DNA of 64,000 bases from Dendrobium chrysotoxum. Taxonomy: Eukaryota; Streptophyta; Magnoliopsida; Asparagales; Orchidaceae. The stretch is from positions 22,933,774-22,997,773 of the forward strand of contig CM034314.1 in NCBI GenBank assembly GCA_019925795.1. The letters run 5' to 3'. The translations under genes and the position numbers were made by a program. The notes under the pieces are model-generated. The model was not told the origin of the DNA, did not search any database, and worked only from the letters and a program-made list of their open reading frames with translations. This document shows, one piece after another, positions 57,176 to 64,000 of this stretch (position 1 is the stretch's first letter; each line of letters starts with the position of its first letter).

Positions 57176-58514
57176 CACTAGTAAAAATATGTGTTTTTCG
57201 CAGCATTTATTAGCAGCAAATTAAATATCGCTACTATAGACCGAATACCACAGCGATCTTAAACCACTTCTTTGTGTTATTAATTCAGAACTCTACACGC
57301 GAATGGAAAATAAGGCGTGGAATAGGAAACAAGCCCTAGCCCTAGCTCATTCTATATGTCGTTCCGATCTCGAGCGATCTCCTCCGAGCATGACCTCTCT
57401 CGAGCAATCTCATCCGAGCGCGATCCGCTTCCTCCCCAGCTGTCTCCTCCCCAACCGTCGACGATAGGGACGCTGACGCCAAAGCCGACGCTGAAGCCCT
57501 AGCTCATTCTATACGTCGTCTGGACCTCTCGCGATCTCCTCCGCGAGCGACCTCCATCCTTCGCAGCTGCCTCCTAACCAACCATCGGTGACACCGAGGC
57601 TGACGTGAAAGCAGACGCTGTCGACGAAGCCGACGCTGAGGCTGACACCAACACCAACGCCGACGCAGCTGCTTCCCTTCTAACAAAAACTTCACCGTTC
57701 TATCGTTCACCGCCCTCTTCTTCTCGTTTTACTTCTTAAATCATACCTGAAATTAAGCAAATATTGGGTAAGATTTATATTAGTTTTTCTTTATTTTATG
57801 TGCTGATCTTCATGTTGTTAATTTTCTTTGTAATAACCTGTATTTCTAGATCTTCTTGTTGTTTTATTTTTACTTGGTGATTTGAATTTGGTCTTACCTA
57901 ATTCCTAAAGTTAAGGAGGTGGGGAAGTTATTGCATGATTAGTTTAGTTTTAAAACGTGAATGAGAGGATATTAGGAAGATTTATTAGGCAACTATTTGT
58001 ACTGTCGTGCCATTTTTGTCTATGAGAGGATATTATGTTTATTTTGTGTGCTTATCTTATTGTATTAGGAAAAAGATTTGGGCACCAAAAAATCCCAACC
58101 CACCTGCAAGCTTAGATCTACACACAAAAACAAACAGTGAACCTATTTGGAGCTTAATTCCAGAGTAGGCATGCAGAGACAAGTGTGGTGCAATTTTTGT
58201 CACATAAAGAAGAAAAAAAATTCCTTTGGATGAACATATATATTGCCTTTGTATTAAAGAAATTATGCTGGATTTTAATTGTTGACTGATATTTAACACT
58301 TGCAGTAACTATTTAAGTATCCAATAATTTGGTATTTGTAGGTTTTTGTTATTTGGTCAAGCAAAAATCACATGCACCTGTTGAGTATTGTAGATTCAAG
58401 ATAGCTATTAGTAGCATTCAGTTGTTAAAATTTAACTTGATATGATGGCTTATATTTATTTTCAATAATTTCTTAATTATTGTCAATGGTTAAAAACTGC
58501 AGTTGAATTTTAAA

Positions 58515-58862
58515 ATGAGTAAGAGTTGGATAACCAAATCAAGATGGAGTCATGAATACAACAAAGGAGTTGAAGATTTTTTAAATTTTGCTGGTCGTAG
58601 TAAGAATCTATCAGGAAAGATATTATGTGCATGTAAATTATGCATCAACGTATATTTTTATTCAGTACAAGATGTTAAGGAACACTTTATCACCAATGGA
58701 TTCTTTACGGGATATATTGTTTGGAATTGACATGGGGAGGATCATCAAGTTGTTGTTAGAGGTACAAAAAATGAATGTGTTGTTAGTATGTCTGATTTTG
58801 AATCACAAACTACTCAAATTGAGCAACCATATATAAATGATATTGAAGGATTGTTGAGGGAT
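58515..58862 (+). pseudogene. CACTA-2 transposase N-terminal (Transpos_assoc) exon with nonsense codon
   Basis: From ATG 58515: MSKSWITKSRWSHEYNKGVEDFLNFAGRSKNLSGKILCACKLCINVYFYSVQDVKEHFITNGFFTGYIVWN, then stop TGA at 58728-58730, then HGED. The pattern WI..R.S.EY..GV..F..FA...GKI.C.C..C matches the zinc-binding Transpos_assoc domain at the N-terminus of plant CACTA transposases. The stop stands where a codon precedes the conserved HGE. Downstream VVVRGTKNECVV is read in the same frame. Confidence 0.8.
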
Positions 58863-58964
58863 ACATTTGCTCCAATCAATTAATCTATTAACTTAGTTGA
58901 TCAGCATGAAAATTTTACTTAAGATTCAAATAAACAAGATGATAAACAATCAAAGTTATTAGAA

Positions 58965-59652
58965 GATATGGGGGCATAATTATATTAGGGATGTAAGAAA
59001 TTTTTTAAGCTGTCGTTCATATTACATTTATTTTGTTTGAAATGTCTAAACTCTTGGACTACAAGATCTTTCGATATGTTATTAGAGCTATTTATTGAAG
59101 CATTTCTTGAAGGGACTTCATAACCCAAAACTACATATGAAGTTAAAAAATTAATGAAGGCTTTTGATCTTGGTTATACCAAGATACACGCATGCCCTAA
59201 TGATTGCATATTATTTTGGGGAGATAAGTCTAATGAGAATGTATGTGATGTTTGTGGAGCATCAAGATGGGCTCCTAATCAAAAGAGCAATACTGCACAA
59301 GACAAAAAGTTCAAATGAAACCTGCTAAAATTCTTCTATATTTTCCCTTGATTCCAAAACTTCAAAGATTATTTTAAACCAAAATATTGGCATAAGAGAT
59401 GATTTGGCATGCCACACAATGAAATACAGATGGTATGCTACGACACCCAGCTGATGGAGAAGCATGGAAATCATTTGATTATAGATTTCCTGATTTTGCT
59501 GCAGATCCAAGTAATCTTCGCCTTGGTTTAGCTACTGATGGTTTTAATCCTTTTAAGATTATGAGTAGTACATATAGCATTTGACCAGTGATTCTAGTGC
59601 CATATAATATGCCCCCTGGAGTGGAATGAAATAATCATCATTTATTCTTTCA
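58965..59652 (+). pseudogene. CACTA-2 TNP2 transposase, first part, broken
   Basis: Frames read CKKFFKLSFILHLFCLKCLNSWTTRSFDMLLELFIEAFLEGTS, YEVKKLMKAFDLGYTKIHACPNDCILFWGDKSNENVCDVCGASRW, ILLYFPLIPKLQRLF, LRHPADGEAWKSFDYRFPDFAADPSNLRLGLATDGFNPFKIMSSTYSI and stop TGA at 59582-59584 where Trp is expected, then PVILVPYNMPPG. This is the standard order of Transposase_21/TNP2. Several stops and frameshifts. Confidence 0.85.
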
Positions 59653-60816
59653 ATGATTATACCAAGTGAAAAAAGTCTTGGAAATGACATTGACATTTAT
59701 CTCAAACCTTTGATTCATGAATTGCGAAAATTATGGCAAGGTGTTCAATGTTATGATGCAGCAAGTGGAGAAAATTTCATGATGCGTGCAGCATTACTGT
59801 GGACTATTAATGACTTTCCTGCATATGGCATGTTGTTGGGGTGGAGTACCAAAGGCAGGTTTTCTTGTCCATGTTATTCCCACAGTACAGAGTCCTTATG
59901 GTTGTATAAGAGTAAGAAGTTTACATATATGAGTCACCGATGTTGGCTTTCATCTTCTCATTTATTTCGCAAGCAAAAACAATACTTTGATAATATAGAT
60001 GAACTCAGATCGGCGCCTTCAAGGATTTCTGGTAGTGAAATTTGTACTGAATTACAGAATCATCAGTTCACTCTTGGAAAAATTAATAAAGATAGGTTAA
60101 AAATATTGAAGAGAGGGTATGAAGCTGCAATGTCTATCAATGATAGTGTGGTCACTAAGTGGAAGAAGAAATCAATATATTTTGATTTATCTTGTTGGCA
60201 ATATAACACATTACATCATAATTTAGATGTTATGCATATAGAGAAAAATATTTTTGATAACTTCATTTCTACATTGCTAGACCTTGAGAAATATAAAGAT
60301 AACTTACAAGCTCGACGAGATTTGATTCAAATTGGAGTAAAGCCTGAACTACATCCTCATGTTCTTTCAGATGGTAGTTATGTTTTACCACCAGCTCTAT
60401 TTACCATGTCTAAGAAGGATAAGATGATGTTTTGTGAAGTTCTCAAGAATATGAAGTTACCCAAGGGTTATTCATCAAATATTTCTAAGGGTGCTAACAT
60501 TAAAGAGTGCAAAATAATGGGTCTAAAAAGCTATGATTGCCATGTATTAATTGAGGATATTATGTCTATTGCATTAAGATCATGTGCACCATCAAACAAA
60601 GTTTTGGCCATCGCTGTTGGGATTTCACATTTCTTGAAATTCATATGCGTAAAGGTCATAAATCTAATTAAACTTGACAAGAAACAGAGGGAAATTGCAT
60701 TGACTTTATGTAATATGGAGAAGTACTTTCTCCCATTATTCTTCACTATCATGACCCACATACTCATCCATTTAATTGAAGAATGTTGGCTCAAGAAACA
60801 CGACACGAATGTATGA
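59653..60816 (+). pseudogene. CACTA-2 TNP2 transposase, second part, open for 387 codons
   Basis: Continuous frame with IPSEKSLGNDIDIYLKPLIHELRKLW, MRAALLWTINDFPAYGMLLGWSTKGRFSCPCY, HNLDVMHIEKNIFDNFISTLLD, GLKSYDCHVLIEDIMSIALR and FFTIMTHILIHLIEE, all TNP2 landmarks. The family signal continues a little upstream (FILS before the first Met) in the same frame, so 59653 is not a true start. Homology stops after LIEE at about 60783; the last 11 codons come from the inserted repeat. Even so it cannot make a full transposase. Confidence 0.85.
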
Positions 60817-63701
60817 ATCTCGCTTTGCATCTATAGGATTCCATTTCCCTTAAGTCAGATTAGAATTAATCAGATTTCCCCTGAGGGTAGTGTCAGGGTT
60901 TAAAGGTCTGGGGTCCTTACTTCCCATGAGCCCAAGCACTCATAGTTAATTACCCCTCTTAACGCGTAAGAGAAAATGCTCGATTAAGGATGAATAAATT
61001 TTAGGTGTTTTTAGTCTCAATTATGGGGAAAATGAAGGTAAACCCGATCATGATCCCATGGTTCCGTCGTCCCGGGTATATCGTAGTTTTAATCTACCAA
61101 CACTAACAATCATTGACCATAGTGTCCAGAGAATCTGATTAGCAGCCATGGGTTGCCTCCTCTCAGGGATCCCGAGTAGACTGAATTGGTAAGATGTAAG
61201 CTTTAATTTAATTAGAGATTTTGGGGTTTACATCAATTAGAATACCAGAAGTTAGTTTAATTTAAGAATTTATAACTTCATTTAGAAGTTACATAGAAAT
61301 TTGAATTTGGGTCGGGACTTACAAGTTTCATAGAAAGTGGCCCGTATGATTAATTTGGAGTGGGGCTTACTGCTCTATTTATGAGTTACACAAAGATGGG
61401 GCTTACAACCTAACTCTACAGCAAGGCTGCCCAATGATTTAATTTGTTTGTAGGTCTTATGATTTCCCTTAAGAAATTACCTGAAAGCGGGTCTTACAAC
61501 TTAATCCCTTTTAAATTAAGTGCCCATGAATTTAAATTTAATTATTTGAGGTTTTAGGATCATTGCAATTTATTTTAATAATTTTCCTAAAAAGTGGGTC
61601 TTACGACTTCACTTAGAAGTTGTCCGATAGCGGGTCTTATAAACAGATCCTATAGACTAGGATGCCCATCGATTTGAATTCGGTTTAGGTTAGGTCTTAT
61701 GTCTTCTCTTGGGAAGTTACCTGATTATTTGTAGGAGTGTTAAGATTGTTATACTTCATTTTAAAAGTTTCCCTAATGTATGGGACTTACGACTTCACTT
61801 AGAAGTAGTCCGATAGCGGGTCTTATAACCTAATCCTATAGACTATGATGCCCAATGCGTTTGCTATTTTTATGGAGGTGGGAAATCCACATGCTTTCAA
61901 CATAGGATCAGTATTGTAATTACTATATTTCAAAGCATTATTTAAAGATGAAATTCTCTCTTGAGGCTTTTTGCCTTAATTTTTCAACAAGAGATGTTCG
62001 TGTGATTAGATTTGGATAGGGCCTTATCGCCTCTATTAAGGGTAGTCCAAAGATTTTAGTTGGGTAGGTCTTATAGCTTCCTAAGAAGTTGCCTAATGAT
62101 GGGTCTTATGACCTATCCCTGTAAGCTAAGTGACCCGAGTTGTGGGTCTTACAACCAAGCCCTATAGACTAGGATGCCTGTGTGAGGGGTCTAGGGTTGT
62201 GTAATTATCTAAATATTTCTCTCAGAGATCGGACTTACGACTTCTATTAGAAGTTGCCCGATATTTTAATTTGGGGTTAGGGTTCAAGTCGATTTTACCT
62301 AAGACTTCCCCTAGAGTCGGGTTTATGGCTTTCCTATGAAAGCTGCCGGGTAGTGGATCTTACAACCAAGTTCTTATAAATAAGGCTGCCCAGGGATTTG
62401 AATTTGGTTATGTGTTTATTGAGTTGACTCTAGTGTTTTGAGAGATTTGGCACTAGTCCTTGGTTTTCAGTTGTTCTGTGCTCGTACTCTTTTCCCACTA
62501 CAGTAATTTGTTACTCTACTTTCAGCACTTTGTTTGCTTGTTTCTACCTGCTTTCACCATTTTATTCTACATGCAGTAGTTTTATTTATTATTATTTTTT
62601 AGCATTGATTTAATTTATTTATGATGCGCTGTTTCTTGTTTGCAGGTACGTGGTACTTGTAGCAGTTCAGAGAGCTCACAGATGGCTGCAGAAGCCACTG
62701 TAGGGTATTTTGTTCTACTGGAGAGTGTTGGGTTTCTGTTCAGAGTGTGAAGAGCAGTGTTTGTTGAGAGTTGAGTTGTTTTTTAGAATTGAATAGTGAG
62801 TTTGAGTTTGTTGGTTTAAATTTGAGAGTTCATTGTTTGGGGAGTTTTGAGTTGAGTTGTTGTTGTTGGCATTATATATATTGATTAGTATGAATATTTT
62901 TATTCATGCATTTTGTTTCATTTTAAATTGGTTGGTTGGATTTTAAATTTTAAATGTTAAATTGGTTAATTGATTTAATGAAGTTTAATTTGGTTGATTA
63001 ATGAAATTATTTTTTTAATTTGATTCAATTGTTTAAAATTTAAATAGTTAAATGAGATTTTTTAAATTAGTTAAGTGAAGTTTGAATTTTAAATTGATTT
63101 TAAGTTTGTTACTAGATATTTATTGATTATTTAATTATTAAAGTTGATTAAATTAAGTGGATTTTAATTAAAGTTTTAATTTGATTCATGTTTTAATTAT
63201 TTAAATGATTAATTAAATTAAGGGTTTTTTTATTAATTAGTTTTAAAAGCTCATGTTAATTAATTAATCAAATTAATCACCGCTCTCCAATTGCTCCAAA
63301 CAGTTTTTTTTGTAATTTTTAAGAAAATTTCGTCAATCTCCCGGCGTCCCCTCCCCACCGAGGGATCGAGAAATCGGGACGGCATCTGTCGTAAATTCTT
63401 CCTACCTGGACCTAAGGTCAACGGCGTATGATCTTTGATTTACAGCCATCTCGCTCGGAGCTATGGTCGACAGTGCGAGGTCTTCGAAATTTAAAACCAT
63501 CAGCCCAGATCTAAGGTCGATGGCACGGGTCTTCAAAATTTAAACATCTCGCCCGGACCTAAGGTCGATGGCGCGAGGTCTTCGCTTTGAAACCATATCG
63601 ACCGGATTTAAAATCAACGGTGCGAGGTCTTGATTTAAAACCATCTCCAGAGTTAGGTACACATCCACTTATTAAGCAAAATGTATCAAACTCGATCTTC
63701 A
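60784..63701. mobile_element. Large repeat interrupting CACTA-2, probably a long LTR
   Basis: Begins TGTTGGCTCAAGAAAC inside the transposase. Between about 61230 and 62410 a loosely repeated module recurs, built from GGTCTTACGACTTCACTTAGAAGTT, CGATAGCGGGTCTTATAAC and CCTATAGACTAGGATGCCC. 62860-63260 is extremely AT-rich. 63402-63643 is a tandem array. No gag or pol frame is seen. Long LTRs of plant gypsy chromoviruses look like this, but neither ends nor PBS could be shown. Confidence 0.45.
63402..63643 (+). repeat. Tandem array, five units of about 48 bp
   Basis: Units begin near 63402, 63450, 63502, 63547 and 63597. Each has the frame CCGGACCTAAGGTCGATGG, then CGCGAGGTCTTCG, then TTTAAAACCAT, with drift. 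Confidence 0.85.
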
Positions 63702-64000
63702 TAATTCTCCCTTTAGTATCATGATCTAATAGGCCAAGTCTGTAGTTAATAGAGATTGATTTTTTTTCTTTGAATGATAAACACTTTAGTGAAAATTTTA
63801 AGTTCTGTTAAGTGCTTCTTTGAGATACTAAAACTCATTGCCATTGTCCGAAGTTCCTTCACAGTCATAGAATCCAGTTTATCTAGATTGATTCTAATTT
63901 CCTCAATTCCCATTGGTTCCACAACATGCTCCTTCATCATATTCTTCTACGACTGTTTTGCTGCAATATGCAGAAATCTTCATTTTCTTTTAAACTTTCT
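63702..64000 (-). other. Short possible coding segment of unknown kind
   Basis: Minus frame 63940-63746 reads EEIRINLDKLDSMTVKELRTMAMSFSISKKHLTELKIF. The stretch SMTVKELRTMA slightly resembles a SAP or Rho-N type helix pair, but the match is too short to name. It could be an exon of a gene continuing right of the window or transposon sequence. Confidence 0.2.

Larger units (their letters stand above)
57176..60783 (+). mobile_element. CACTA-2: left part of a TNP2-bearing CACTA element
   Basis: Begins CACTAGTAAAAATATGTG...TTCGCAGCA, the same terminal family as CACTA-1. A GC-rich leader exon follows (57300-57700) with a tandem repeat of about 157 bp (CCTAGCTCATTCTATA at 57341 and 57498). Then come the Transpos_assoc-like and TNP2-like regions. 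The right end is not seen: the transposase is interrupted near 60783 by a repeat running to the window end. Confidence 0.8.

Noticed and set aside
63746..63940. SAP/Rho-N domain gene
   Set aside because: The similarity covers only about a dozen residues and the window ends there. Kept only as an unknown coding segment.

Overview
The window is nuclear DNA of a flowering plant. It is AT-rich, dominated by fragments of plant-type transposable elements, and holds one convincing intact host gene. A monocot is plausible from the C-rich 5' half of that gene, but nothing here proves it. The intact gene is an intronless UDP-glycosyltransferase of the UGT72B type (37286-38695, + strand) with a TATA box and a complete PSPG box. 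Every other protein-coding signal I recognise belongs to mobile elements, and nearly all are broken.

Layout, left to right. 1-1776: minus-strand Ty1/copia element (protease start, gag, PBS, LTR), cut by the window edge. 2938-4428: LTR of a repeat family here called family A, followed by a gypsy-type PBS. Seven further copies or fragments lie near 8451, 14264, 18232, 28012, 39620, 47333 and 56040. 5785-6505: diverged tandem duplication. 7125-7738: microsatellites. 9471-13820: MITEs, a poly(A)-tailed retroposon and hAT-type elements, one with a perfect 8-bp target duplication (12983-13578). 16097-17478: a GC-cored TIR element and an RTE-type LINE fragment. 19221-21315: a gypsy-associated gene of the Transposase_28 kind, broken. 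21316-27980: mostly unassigned, very AT-rich DNA with a strong hairpin at 27012-27056. 30157-31577: a ZMYM/TTF-type hAT transposase pseudogene on the minus strand. 32699-36324: a CACTA element (CACTA-1) carrying a broken minus-strand Transposase_24-like gene. 37178-39132: the UGT gene, with a MITE flanked by a perfect 9-bp target duplication just downstream.

41880-43934 and 56179-57175 are two copies of the same roughly 0.8-kb sequence. Each copy contains insertions that the other lacks: two hAT-type elements in the left copy, a MULE-type MITE and the end of a CACTA element in the right copy. The pair therefore shows empty and filled sites side by side. 48600-50303 is a minus-strand copia element. 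52142-56040 is a plus-strand copia element split by a second CACTA element (CACTA-3, 53610-55696), which itself holds an RTE LINE fragment. 57176 to about 60783 is the left part of a third CACTA element (CACTA-2), with a TNP2 transposase whose last 387 codons are open. It is interrupted by a large repeat that runs to the window end.

The elements do not form a shared pathway. The main content is the UGT gene in a transposon-dense setting and a readable order of nested insertions. I found no convincing tRNA, rRNA, CRISPR array or new multi-gene system.
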